NCBI GenBank assembly: GCA_963576725.1
Contig: OY755242.1
Location: 24,975,869 to 25,039,868, forward strand
Length of the DNA stretch: 64,000 bases
Origin: Azorinus chamasolen
Lineage: Eukaryota; Mollusca; Bivalvia; Cardiida; Solecurtidae
Direction of reading: 5' to 3'
This document shows, in pieces, positions 54,476 through 64,000 of this stretch. Position 1 is the stretch's first letter; every line of letters starts with the position of its first letter. The notes beneath the pieces are model-generated. The model searched no databases. It saw only the letters and a list, made by a program, of their open reading frames with translations, and was not told where the DNA came from. Both the position numbers and the translations under genes were made by a program.

Positions 54476-55134
54476 CTGTATTACAAAAAGTCTCTGTTTG
54501 GCATTATTGTGTTTGCTGAAATTGTCCCTCTATTTTCTTTGTATTTTTTCTCTGTCTCTCTCTCTTTTCATGCTTCTGTCTTCCTGTCTCCATATATTTC
54601 TATCCAAGTTCGTCTACTTCCATTATCCCCGTTTGATTGTGTTCTGTTTTCTCTCTTTTCCGTCGCTAAAATAATGTGGTATACTTTTTAAATTAGGTTA
54701 AAACATGGTTGTTATCGAAGGAAAATATACATGTAACTTTAGCGTATATAACTTTATACGTTTTAGCCGGTTTGTAGATTTGTGGTCATTGTTGCTGCGC
54801 TTTTTGTTTGTTTGTTTTAGTGCTGTTGTTTTATTGTTGTTGTTGTTTTGCTTCTTTGTGTGTTTGTGTACTTTTGGTCAGATAAGAATGTGACGTGATT
54901 TAACCATAGACATTATTATGGTAAAGTTGTTTGCTAGGAAAGAGAAATGAATGATACAAGTAACTTTGATGCATGTTCGTATAAATTAGGTGGATAGCAC
55001 AGGCCGTGTCAACGACATTCGGATCCAGGGAAAGTGCTTTCGCAATTCTTCAACAAATGACTTTATTGATATTGATTGTATTTTTAATAGCGATACAAAA
55101 AGAAAGAAACAAAGGAATTCCAGGTCATGACGAC
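54476..55134. other. No recognised content
   Basis: T-rich with GTTGTTGTTGTT at 54835-54848. Open frames look like low-complexity translations. Confidence 0.35.
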
Positions 55135-55270
55135 ACTTTTAGAATCATATTTAAACTACATAATCAGCGAACAGAGCAGACCTTGATCAGACAGTTCCTG
55201 TAAAATATGTCTGATCAGGATCTACTCCTTGCTTGCAAATGCGCAAAGATGTGTTTCTATCAGGCAAAGG
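55135..55270. mobile_element. M2 hairpin, degenerate
   Basis: GCGAACAGAGCAGACCTTG ... CAGGATCTACTCCTTGC around AGTTCCTGTAAAATA. Right end GGCAAAGGGC. Confidence 0.55.
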
Positions 55271-55280
55271 GCTGTTCCAT

Positions 55281-55519
55281 TTAACCCTTTTCCTGTTCTA
55301 TATCTATTCCAAATTTCAATACCTACTGAATGTTCAATAGATATAATGAAATAAGGAAGACGGAACATTGTAGTTATTTTAGAAAGTAAAGAAGATCAAA
55401 CAAATTATGTTAGCAAACAGAGCAGACCCTGATCAGACGGCTGCTATAGGAGCCGTCTAATCTGTGTCTACTCTGTTTACAAATGCATGAAAGCACGTTT
55501 ATATGAGGGAAAGGGTTAA
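55281..55519. mobile_element. M1 MITE, full length
   Basis: TTAACCCTTTTCCTGTTC to ATGAGGGAAAGGGTTAA, 239 bp. Hairpin GCAAACAGAGCAGACCCTG ... CTGTGTCTACTCTGTTTAC, apex GCTGCTATAGGAGC. Confidence 0.88.
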
Positions 55520-56225
55520 AATAAGATTTCTATTCTATAGGCATTTCTTGTATACTTGTATATAACCAACTGCATCTCAATTGCAATATGCCAACAATTG
55601 TTAAACTGATTTCTGACTAAATTTATCTCTAAAGTCTCCTAATCAATGCTATAAAAAAGTTTTCTAAAATATATACGCGAAGCATGTCAACCTCATTCGA
55701 TATAAGTAAATACACTACACGTGCACACATTCTTCCATCCTCTGTAATATGTATACATCAACAATATTAAAGTAATCTTAATTTCTGACTTCTAAAAAAT
55801 ATATTATCAAAGTTTTCACTTACCTATAATTCGCCTTCATAAAATCACAAATTGGTCTCGATAATATCAATCCGTTAAGGCCAGAAAAATATGGGTGTCC
55901 TTTTCTGGGGTCTGATAAAATCCACTACACCGGTAAACTGTTTCTACTACAGTTGATTCACGTCTCCGTACAACTGACTTCACAGCTTACAGTGACAGCG
56001 CTGTACGACAGAAGACATAAACTCATCATTTTACTCCTCAAATGGAGCAAAAAAGTAGAAAAGGTTTTCATAATTGATTTCCGACCAATAGGAAGCGAGC
56101 GCCCGTATCACGTGACACCAGGCGCACGCATTGATTCAATCATTATAGTGACTATACTGTCAGGGTTGTTGACATAAATGATAGTGCGGTTTATCTGAAT
56201 GCATAGAATAAAAGGCAGACGCGTA
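55520..56225. other. No recognised content
   Basis: A 74-codon frame at 55953-56177 shows no domain. The stretch is otherwise AT-rich. Confidence 0.35.
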
Positions 56226-56432
56226 CAGTAAAACCTCTATAGATCTACCACTTAATTTACTTGAATTGTTTGTCTTTAAACGGCGGGATGGTTACTTAAT
56301 GATGGACGAAAGTAAATACAGAAATCTCCTCTAGGAACGTTGTGCATAACTTTCATCGTGCATTGATCCACCACCTACCTATAAGACACACAATAAATCT
56401 CCTTTAAATGGTCGATTTGGAGAGGGCTTAAT
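56226..56432. mobile_element. T1/T4-like MITE
   Basis: TA then CAGTAAAACCTCTATAGATC. Inner GGTTACTTAATGATGG and CATCGTGCATTGATCC around ATCTCCTCTAGGAACG. The right end GGAGAGGGCTTA has lost ACTG. Confidence 0.6.
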
Positions 56433-56734
56433 GCAAATGAAACTAGATAACTTATATACACTATTAAAATGGGTAGAATATTAAAAAGAAGTCTTTTCAG
56501 ATATAAACACAATCTGACTAATATGTAGTACATGTATGCTGCGCTTAAAATAAGGAGAATGCTTAAAACTATAACGACGGTGTCAGACTCTGAATATTCA
56601 TGAGCTAATTAGGTATTCAGAGACATGTAGGTGGTACAAGGTACATTTGCATATAACAGGCTTCTCATTAACCTTGTCACCAACGATAAAGACAGTAACG
56701 AGCACTCATTGATAGATATAATTATTCTCCCGTT

Positions 56735-57112
56735 TAACCACGTTCTGACTCACATTTGCAAACAGGGTCCATGCTTATAAAGCTTTTAGTTGAGTCTGAG
56801 TTTCGTTCTCAGGCTTTTGATTGGTCAGATTTGAGTTCTCAAGCTTTTGATTGGTCAGATTTGAGCCAAAGGCTCAAATCTGACCAATCAAAAGCTTGAG
56901 AACGATCTCAGACTCAACTAAAAGCTTTATAAGCATGGACCCTGCTTAGATCCAGATGAGACGTCGAGTAATTCGGCGTCTCATCAAGATCCAAGCTGTT
57001 TGACACTCGGTCATAGCTTCTCAAAAACATATTAGAATCAGATGTAGTCAAAACAGTGCCAGATCCAAATTTGAGCTGGCATCATATTTTCACAGTGGGG
57101 TGAGAGATAGTA
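56735..57112. mobile_element. M5 MITE carrying an H2 element
   Basis: TTTAACCACGTTCTGACTC and CATTTGCAAACA at the left. After H2: CTTAGATCCAGATGAGACG, CGAGTAATTCGGCG and CATCAAGATCCAAGCTG. Right flank TTTGAGCTGGCATCATATT. Confidence 0.75.
56765..56942. mobile_element. H2 element, 178 bp, nested in M5
   Basis: Same length and plan as 43012-43189: GGGTCCATGCTTATAAAGC ... TTTATAAGCATGGACCC, the 30-bp unit twice on the left, and centre GAGCCAAAGGCTC. Confidence 0.87.
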
Positions 57113-57713
57113 CGTGTACTTCTTATTTAATGATATTTCAAATGCTAAGAAAATACACCGACGGTTCAGTGTACAATATGCGTGTCGGACGTCGACGATG
57201 ATGTGGGTCTATATGGTTTATATATACATGTAGTACAAATTCACAGACTACCGTAATCTCAAGAGGCGAAAACATGTACATGTATATGCAATGTGTTGAA
57301 ATGGACGTGTGCTGTAGAAATGAGAAAAAACAAAAACATGAAAAGGCACGGAGTGACAGACAAAGGGACAGACACATTAAAGCGATAATCTCTACTTGGA
57401 ACTCGTTTCAGAAATACCTATTAATTACATGAAAAGAAGTATATTGCAAGAAAACCAATCGAATAATCGCTGAAGGAAACAAAACAGTCATGTGTTTGAT
57501 ATCGAAGACCCCGATGTTATTCGTCAATGTATTAGTATTTATTTGGGTTGCCTTTCAGCTTTGTAACTGTTCGACAAAAGCCGATACTATTTTGTTGTAC
57601 AGTAAAATATGTCTCGAAGCAAATGGTTTATTTTGTTATCATAGATGGTTAATTTTTCGATATAAGTTCAAATCTTCATAATAATGATTGAACATAACAC
57701 ATACAGTAAAACC
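57113..57713. other. No recognised content
   Basis: Small open frames only (57138-57377 minus, 57490-57681 plus). The plus one begins with a hydrophobic stretch but has no recognisable domain or splice context. Confidence 0.3.
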
Positions 57714-57872
57714 CCGCTAAAGCGACCACCTAAAAGAGGTATATTTTTGGGTGCTAGATGCAGGTGGTAGGTTAATGCAGGGCAAAAGTAAGTTTTCTTT
57801 AGCTCGAATCTGACCAATCAAAAGCTTGAGAACAAACTCAAACTCAACTAAAAAGCTTTATAAGCATGTACC
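57714..57872. mobile_element. T2 left half joined to an H2 right half
   Basis: TA then CAGTAAAACCCCGCTAAAGC, on to GTTAATGCAGGGCAAAAGT. From about 57796 the sequence is the H2 right arm (GACCAATCAAAAGCTTGAG ... AAGCATGTACCC). Neither missing half follows. Confidence 0.7.
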
Positions 57873-58183
57873 CAGAAATGTAGTTTGAAGATACTCAGCA
57901 TCTCATAGATCTAAACTGCTTGCATAAATTCGAGTTATTCCAACGATGAGTTTATATTTGCAGTGGAATCCACTGTGTTTGTAGCAACACCACTATATAT
58001 GGATGGATTAAATCCAAGACAACTACAGACTCCTACATTCAAACCAATATAAACATTCGTTTGCCCCTACAAGATAGGAGGAATACAGCTTTGCTCTTGT
58101 CCGTCGGTCAGTTCTTGCCGCTAATCTTGGGTATCCAACAACTTCTCAATGCTCAAGTTATATAAACCCTTAACTCCTCCACA

Positions 58184-58219
58184 CCCCCCCCCCCCCCCCA
58201 CACACACACACACACACAC
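58184..58219. repeat. Poly(C) plus (CA)n
   Basis: Sixteen C residues followed by CACACACACACACACAC. Confidence 0.9.
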
Positions 58220-58234
58220 TCCACGACCTTTCTC

Positions 58235-58310
58235 ACATTTTCAAACAGTTTAGACCCTGATGAGACGTCGAAGAATATTCGGTATCTCATCGGAATTCAA
58301 ACAGTTTGAC
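58235..58310. mobile_element. M5 hairpin
   Basis: TCAAACAGTTTAGACCCTGATG pairs with CATCGGAATTCAAACAG around GACGTCGAAGAATATTCGG. A smaller M5 trace lies at 57890-57930. Confidence 0.6.
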
Positions 58311-58861
58311 CTTATGTCAATATTTTCTTAAAAACTTGTTCGAATGGGAAGTAGCCAACACTGCACCCAGATTCAAATTTGAGCTGATATCATTTTTCTC
58401 ACAACGAGATAGAAATTAAAAATATATAAAAATGCTACTTAGCGTCGTTATATAGAGTATGGTGAGATGATTTGTGATGTTATAACCGGCAACCTTCCCG
58501 CTTTTAGTTTCTATTATCTAGCCATAAGTGTCTGATGCACACGTCATACAAGAAAAACATAAGACAGTTTCCTGAGATAATAACTTGTCACTTTCTTCGT
58601 TAAAGCGTTGATGGATCACCCACGAGAATTGTACATGCACTCGCACTACAGTATGCTCCCTAGCGTCATACAACATCGCTGATATACATTGACCCATACT
58701 TTAGATCTAGATCAATAGACAAAATGGTTAATATCTAAAATGTTCACTCACACAGCGCCAACTTGTTTTTTACTTTAAATCTTGGATCTGTCGCAAAAGG
58801 GGCAATAACGCGAATATGTGTGGGAGATGCCATAATAGCGATTCACTGAAGCGCCTTCTCA
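58311..58861. other. No recognised content
   Basis: M5-like flank (TTTGAGCTGATATCATTTTTC) up to about 58400, then unassigned AT-rich sequence. Confidence 0.35.
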
Positions 58862-59270
58862 TGATCAGGTTCTACTCTGTTTGCCTTATGATTTTGATAT
58901 AAATTCTACAGATTCTGCCATGGTAAAATCTTCTCTTAGTTCATAACATCACTAAACAAAGAACTAATAAATATTCATACAGTTATCACGTTTTACGAAA
59001 TATCTATGGAGTATATGGTTACGATGAAACGATAAACACATATACAAATATAGTCATTGCTTTATTTGCGCCTTTGTATGTTGCTTTGTGAACCTTATGC
59101 CTTTTGAATCTTTTTTTTCTCATGAATATTTATACAAGAACGCATTAGTACTCAGTACCTGATCGTTTTATAATGACCACTGCACAAAGGTATGTTTGTT
59201 AATGGCAGAAACGGTAGACTCATATCTAGAAACTAACATAGGCAAGCAGAGCAGACCCATCATTAGACCT
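58862..59270. mobile_element. Two M2 half copies
   Basis: 58862-59030: TCAGGTTCTACTCTG TTTGCC to TATCTATGGAGTATATGG. 59105-59270: TCTCATGAATATTTATAC, GGCAGAAACGGTAGACTC and GGCAAGCAGAGCAGACCC. Each lacks the other hairpin arm. Confidence 0.55.
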
Positions 59271-59284
59271 CTTTCAATTGCCGC

Positions 59285-59496
59285 TCAATCCACACTCTCC
59301 TACTGATGCATTTTTGTGCCTCTTTAAAACTCGGTTTTTGAAACCATTGTGATAAATAGAGCACTTGCTCAATCGGAGCAAAAGCTCTATTTATCACAAT
59401 GGTTTTAAAAACAACACAATTCTAAAAAATTCATTTTCTATAGCTAATGCTCCTTTTCATTTGGGTTTTATATTAGCCTAGGAAGGATTAAGTTAA
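59285..59496. mobile_element. M6 MITE beside a T4 end
   Basis: TCAATCCACACTCTCCTAC to AGGAAGGATTAAGTTAA. Apex GCTCAATCGGAGC. The right junction TTAAGACAGGTCTAACTGTA is the T4 terminus also seen at the 30257 junction. The left junction keeps only GCCGC. Confidence 0.75.
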
Positions 59497-59550
59497 GACA
59501 GGTCTAACTGTAGTTCAAACTGGATGTAAAATGTAATTGACGACACACCA

Positions 59551-60117
59551 GTAAGTGTGTAAAGTGTCTGTAACCAGATTAGACTTTGAGTTATCTGATG
59601 GTGTAAAGTGTCTGTAACCAGATTACACTTTGAGTTATCTGATATGTGTAAAGTGTCTGTAACCAGATTACACTTTGAGTTATCTGATGGTGTAAAGTGT
59701 CTGTAACCCGATTAGATTTTGAGTTATCTGATATGTGTAAAGTGTCTGTAACCAGATTAGACTTTGGGTTATCTGATGGTGTAAAGTGTCTGTAACCAGA
59801 TTAGACTGAATTATCTGATGGTGTAAAGTGTCTGTAACCAGATTAGACTGAGTTATCTGATGGTGTAAAGTGTCTGTAACCAGATTAGACTGAATTATCT
59901 GATGGTGTAAAGTGTCTGTAACCAGATTAGACTGAGTTATCTGATGGTGTAAAGTGTCTGTAACCAGATTAGACTTTGAGTTATCTGATGGTGTAAAGTG
60001 TCTGTAACCAGATTAGACTGAGTTATCTGATGGTGTAAAGTGTATGTAACCAGATTAGACTGAATTATCTGATGGTGTAAAGTGTCTGTAACCAGATTAG
60101 ACTTTGAGTTATCTGAT
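59551..60117. repeat. Satellite, 41-45-bp unit, 13 copies
   Basis: Unit GTGTAAAGTGTCTGTAACC plus AGATTAGACTTTGAG plus TTATCTGATG. Units alternate between a longer form (ACTTTGAG) and a shorter one (ACTGAA or ACTGAG). Confidence 0.95.
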
Positions 60118-60179
60118 GCATGACCTGGTTCCGTGAGTTAAAACTCAAAATGTTTATTATATTTTTATCTCGTGGAAAT

Positions 60180-60400
60180 TCATATTCGCAGTAACTCGGC
60201 GTCTCATCGGGATCCAAACTGTTTGTTACTGTTACTATGTTTTTGAAACAGAAATGAAGAAAATAGAAAAATGAAAATTTGTAGCAGACGAAAAAGTTAG
60301 CAGACGACATAATTTGGCAGCGAAAGGGTTAAAAAGAAATTTCTTCTAGTTTCAAATCGTTTACCCTGCGTCTCATCTGGATCTAAACTGTTTATATATG
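60180..60400. mobile_element. M5 right half and a second M5 fragment
   Basis: CAGTAACTCGGCGTCTCATC, GGGATCCAAACTGTTTG, TTGTAGCAGACGAAAAAG and end AGCGAAAGGGTTAA at about 60330. Then CCTGCGTCTCATCTGGATC and AAACTGTTTATA at 60365-60400. Confidence 0.6.
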
Positions 60401-61020
60401 TTGTCATGAATCCGTACGTTTTGTTGAAAAAAGTAAATTATTTTAATTAAATGAGGTCGAATAAATACATGAATAGTAAAAGCTAATGTGCAGTGACAAG
60501 CTGAAAAAAGTGACACGATGGCTTTTATACGACAGTGATGTGAAAAGCCCGCCCATTTTATCTGATGTTAGAGCAACAAAAATACACAACAAAACAGTCA
60601 TTTACCTGGGAGTCACAACATCGACAGTTTCTGTAAAAACAGATAGCATCGCCGTTGCCATGGAAACTGTGACATGTAAACGTTACATAATTGATTACAA
60701 TTCTTTGGTGGTAACTATAAATGTCATGAATTGAAAACTAAAATGTTGTAACCCATTGCCTGCTAACTGCTACAAAATGTTTGGAAAAAGAGATCGTGTA
60801 AGGGTCTGCACTGTTTGCTTCACAAACATGTTTAGATTTTCCCGAAAAGTTCATTTTACAAAACACATCTTTGAACGAAAGTGATACATGTTTAAAACAT
60901 TCATATCGGCTTTAAGGTAATGGTAACTATGCATGTTTCGCGGGTTATATTACCGGTGTCGTCGAAGGTTTTTAATCCTTTACTTCATGCATATTCATAC
61001 AAGACTTGGTCCATCGTGGG
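60401..61020. other. Mostly unassigned; M3 trace at 60750-60830
   Basis: An 82-codon frame at 60486-60734 has no recognisable domain. GTAACCCATTGCCTGC and GGGTCTGCACTGTTTGC at 60750-60830 are an M3 remnant. Confidence 0.35.
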
Positions 61021-61212
61021 TACAGAAGAACCTGCTTTAGGCGGTCATAAAATGTCTAACTATGGGTCTGTAGGGCAGGTGGTAGCTCAATGAGGGTCAA
61101 ATGTAACACACAAATCTCCTATAGGAGCTGTCTGTATTTGTTTTCGCTCTGCATTAAGCAATCATATGCTTTTTAATGCTCCAATGTTCAATAAATAAAT
61201 GTTTGCTTAATA
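61021..61212. mobile_element. T4 MITE
   Basis: TACAGAAGAACCTGCTTTAG at the left, GGCAGGTGGTAGCTCAATG and CTCTGCATTAAGCAATC around TCTCCTATAGGAGCTG, ending GTTTGCTTAATA. Confidence 0.65.
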
Positions 61213-61285
61213 TATTAATTAAAAAACAAACTAAGGAACTGGGTTTCAATGGAATAACAAATAAGACCTGTAACATATTAACAAA

Positions 61286-61348
61286 CAAAACAGAACCTGA
61301 TCAGACATTTACTACAGGAGCTGTCTGATCTGGTTTTCCATTATTTTC
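61286..61348. mobile_element. M1/M2-type hairpin core
   Basis: AACAGAACCTGATCAGAC ... GTCTGATCTGGTTTTCC around ATTTACTACAGGAGCT. Confidence 0.5.
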
Positions 61349-61477
61349 AACTATCACTTAAAGTTTAAAGCTGAGTTTGCATCGACTTTAAACGACTACA
61401 AGGTCTCTTCAACCCTTTATTTGATAAAGAGGATATTTCAGCAAATGCAAAAAGGGTAGGTTCAGGTCCTATATATG

Positions 61478-62997
61478 AGCCCGCTATAGACAGGTACTAT
61501 TGTATGAAAAGTGTAGGTCCGTTATAGATAGTTACTACTGTATGAAAGGTGTTGGTCAACTACACACAGGTTCTATTGCATGAAAGGTGTAGGTCCACTA
61601 CAGACAGGTTCTATTGTATGAAGGGTGTAGGTCCACTACAGGCAGGTTCTATTGTATGAAAGGTGTAGGTCCACTACAGACAGGTTCTATTGTATGAAAT
61701 GTGTAGGTCCATACAAACAGGTTCTATTGCATGAAAGGTGTAGGTCCACTACAGACAGGTTTTATTGTATGAAAGGTGTAGGTCCACTACAGACAGGTTC
61801 TATTGTATGAAAGGTGTAGGTCCACTACAGTCAGGTTCTATTGTATGCAAGGTGTAGGTCCACTACAGAAAGGTACTATTGTATGAAAGGTGTAGGTCCA
61901 CTACAGACAGGTTGTATTGCATGAAAGGTGTAGGTCCACTACAGACAGGTTCTATTGTATGAAATGTGTAGGTCCACTACAGACAGGTTCTATTGTATGA
62001 AAGGTGTTGGTCCACTACATACAGGTTCTATTGCATGAAATGTGTAGGTCCACTACAGCCAGGTTCTATTGTATGCAAGGTGTAGGTCCACTACAGGCAG
62101 GTACTATTGTATGAAAGATGTAGGTCCACTGCAGACAGGTTCTATTGCATGGAGGGTGTAGGTCCACTACAGACAGTTACTATTGTATGAAAGGTGTAGG
62201 TCCACTACAGACAGGTTCTATTGCATGAAAGGTGTAGGTCCACTACAGACAGGTACTATTGTATGGAAGGTGTAGGTCCGTTATAGACAGTTACTACTGT
62301 ATGAAAGGTGTATGTCCACTATAGACAGGTTATATTGTATGGAAGGCGTAGGTCCGCTACAGACATGTTATATTGTATGGAAGGTGTAGGTCCACTACAG
62401 ACAGGTACTATGATATTGAAGGTGTAGGTCCACTACAGACAGGTTCTATTGCATGAAAGGTGTATGTCCACTACAGACAGGTACTATTGTATGGAAGGTG
62501 TAGGTCCGTTATAGACAGTTACTACTGTATGAAAGGTGTATGTCCACTATAGACAGGTTATATTGTATGGAAGGTGTAGGTCCGCTACAGACATGTTATA
62601 TTGTATGGAAGGTGTAGGTCCACTACAGACAGGTACTATGATATTGAAGGTGTAGGTCCACTACAGACAGGTACTATTGTATGGAAGGTCAAGGTATGTT
62701 ATAGACAGGCTTTATTTATGGAGGGTGTAGGTCCACCATAGACAGGTTATATTGTATGGAAGGTGTAGGCCCACTATTGACAGGTTGCATTGTATGGAAG
62801 ATGTAGGCCGTTATAGACACGTGCTGTTGTATTGAGGATGTAGGTCCGTTAAAGACATGTTTATAATTGTATTCTGTGGAAGGTGTAGGTCCACTATAGT
62901 CAGGTTTTATTGTACGGAAGATATATGTTCGCTACAGACAGGTTCAATTGTATGGAAGGTGTATATCCATTATAGACACGTTCTACTGTATGAAAAT
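61478..62997. repeat. Satellite, 38-bp unit, about 40 copies
   Basis: Unit AGGTTCTATTGTATGAAAGG plus TGTAGGTCCACTACAGAC. Most units differ by one to four bases. The first and last units are the most diverged. A 228-bp block of six units is repeated near 62220-62680. Confidence 0.96.
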
Positions 62998-63223
62998 TGT
63001 TGGCGAGTATCAACAATATAGACTATAGGTGGTCACCATATCTCTGACGTCGCCGTTGATTTAACAAGATTAACACGAGTTAACAAGATTTGCACAATAC
63101 GAAATGTACAGTAAAAAATAGTTTTAAGCGACTTGTACCTGATTTAACATATGGTCCAGGTGGTTACCTATGCTGGGAAAATGTAATGCAGACACTTTTT
63201 TCAGCATTGTTTTGTTTCCTGCC

Positions 63224-63457
63224 TTAACCCATCCGCTGCTACTGACGCATTTTGACGCCTCTGTAAAAGTCATTTCAGGAAACCATTGAGATAAATACGG
63301 CTAGCATTTGTTCCTATGGAAAAAATGCTAGATATTTATCACAATGGTTTCAAAACTACACAATTATAAAACTTTCATTTTCTCTAGTAAATGCTTCTTT
63401 TTGGTAGATTTATTCAAAGAGGCTGGTTCTAAAAATAGGCTAGACAGAATAAGTTAA
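63224..63457. mobile_element. M6 MITE, first of three in a row
   Basis: TTAACCCATCCGCTGCTACTG to CAGAATAAGTTAA. Central palindrome GAAACCATTGAGATAAATAC with TTCCTATGGAAA apex. Confidence 0.87.
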
Positions 63458-63686
63458 CCCATTCTCTTCTACTGACGCCTTCTTGCTCCCGGCAAAAATC
63501 ATGTATTGAAACCATTGTGATAAATAGAGCGTTTGCTCCTTAGGAGCAAAATTAATTCTCTATTTATCACAATGGTTTCACAACTACACAATTATAAAAG
63601 TTAGATTTTCTCTAGTAAATGCACCTTATCGGTAGATTTATTCAAAAAGGTTGGTTCTAAAAATAGTCTAGATAATAATGAGTTAA
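63454..63686. mobile_element. M6 MITE, second of three
   Basis: TTAACCCATTCTCTTCTACTG to ATAATGAGTTAA. The apex GCTCCTTAGGAGC is followed by AAAATTAATT on one arm. Shares a TTAA with each neighbour. Confidence 0.87.
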
Positions 63687-63992
63687 CCCATTCCCTCCTA
63701 CTGACGTCTTTTTTCGCCTCGGCAAAACTCATTTAAGCGGGTACAGTCTGCAAATAACTGAAATGCTGTTGGTCGGGCGTTAAACCCAACCCACTCACTT
63801 ACTCACTCATTTATTGAAACCATTGAGATAAATAGAACATTTGTTCCACAGGAGCAAAACTAGTGCTCTATTTATCACAATGGTTTCAAAACTACACTAT
63901 TAAAACATTTTCCTTTTCTCTAGTAAATGCTCCTTTTCGTTACATTCATTCAAAGAGATTGGATCAAAAATAGTCTAGAGAGAATGAGTTAA
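63683..63992. mobile_element. M6 MITE, third of three, carrying a SINE-like insert
   Basis: TTAACCCATTCCCTCCTACTG to GAGAATGAGTTAA. Apex TTCCACAGGAGC. 302 bp between its TTAA motifs, of which about 78 bp is the insert plus its target duplication. Confidence 0.87.
63736..63804 (+). mobile_element. SINE/LINE tail-like insertion with 9-bp target duplication
   Basis: GCTGTTGGTCGGGCGTTAAA then CCCAACCCACTCACTTACTC, a 3'-tail type that I recall as common in molluscan genomes. It is flanked by ACTCATTTA at 63727-63735 and 63805-63813. The insert starts AGCGGGTACAGTCTGC and is strongly 5'-truncated. Confidence 0.7.
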
Positions 63993-64000
63993 GCAACCAC

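Larger units (their letters stand above)
63108..64000. mobile_element. T4-like MITE holding three M6 copies
   Basis: TA then CAGTAAAAAATAGTTTTAAG, TGGGAAAATGTAATGCAG and TTTGTTTCCTGCC, then TTAA (63224) begins the M6 series. After the last TTAA (63989-63992) it resumes GCAACCAC. The joined junction reads like the usual T-family CTGCATTAAGCAACC arm. The right end is beyond the window. Confidence 0.75.

Noticed and set aside
59551..60117. Regularly spaced repeats resembling a CRISPR array
   Set aside because: The units are contiguous with no unique spacers, and the setting is eukaryotic with introns and MITEs. It is a satellite.
60486..60734. 82-codon plus-strand open frame
   Set aside because: Fairly normal amino-acid composition but no recognised domain, signal, splice site or neighbour supporting a gene.
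61478..62997. 38-bp repeats at a CRISPR-like period
   Set aside because: Head-to-tail units with point variants only, no spacers, and no cas genes.

Overview
Organism and overall character. The window is AT-rich metazoan nuclear DNA: one multi-exon gene with canonical GT-AG introns, in a sea of short non-autonomous transposons, satellites and microsatellites. The gene is an invertebrate non-clustered protocadherin. Together with a SINE-like tail of the type common in molluscan genomes (63736-63804) and a lophotrochozoan-type retroelement fragment (33213-34520), this points to a mollusc, probably a bivalve. That assignment is inference. No bacterial operon, CRISPR array, tRNA or rRNA was recognised.

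The gene. A minus-strand protocadherin occupies 4359-11817. It has four coding exons (9130-11817, 7602-7775, 5705-5810, 4359-4840) with intron phases 0, 0 and 1, and predicts 1149 residues. The first exon carries the signal peptide, seven cadherin repeats, the membrane helix and the start of the tail. The three small exons add the rest of the cytoplasmic tail. The tail has two PP1-docking-like RVxF motifs and a DSGRG motif. Each intron carries MITEs.

Repeat families (labels are mine). TTAA group: both ends read TTAACCC.../...GGGTTAA, as expected for piggyBac-like MITEs. M1: ends TTAACCCTTTCCCT, about 240-250 bp. M2: ends TTAACCCTTTACTCCAT, about 200-255 bp. M3: arm motif CAGTGCAGACCC. M4: ends TTAACCCTTCGCTTGCT, about 250 bp. 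M5: arm motif GGATCCAGATGAGACG. M6: ends TTAACCCATTCCCTCAT, about 225 bp, hairpin arm GAAACCATTGTGATAAATAG. TA group: ends CAGT/ACTG between TA dinucleotides, Tc1/mariner-pogo-like. T1: CAGTAAAACCTCTCTATAAC. T2: CAGTGAAACCCCGCTAATGC. T3: CAGTTGAACTTCGATATC, Tigger-like. T4: a looser group with GTAGAACC or GGTTCTACTGTA ends and a TTAATGCAGG arm. Others: H1 (ATTTCTCCACCAAACCC hairpin) and H2 (178-bp element with GGGTCC/GGACCC ends). Almost all have a large palindrome at their centre.

Layout. 1-4270: M and T repeats. 4274-11865: the protocadherin and its putative 5' and 3' signals. 11866-33000: repeats, with a long CT microsatellite at 14997-15125. 33100-34607: an M2 element split by a truncated retroelement. 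34600-59000: nested and chained MITEs and two degenerate tandem arrays. 59285-63000: two satellites (a 41-45-bp unit and a 38-bp unit). 63108-64000: a T4-like element holding three M6 copies in a row. Gaps not listed below hold nothing I recognise.

Main point of interest. Different MITE families, in both the TTAA and the TA group, share the same hairpin apex (GCTCCTATAGGAGC or a close variant). Families M1, M2, M4 and M5 also share the palindrome arm, down to a single oriented mismatch. Nested copies at 29903-30272 and 63108-64000 show the TTAA target site directly.
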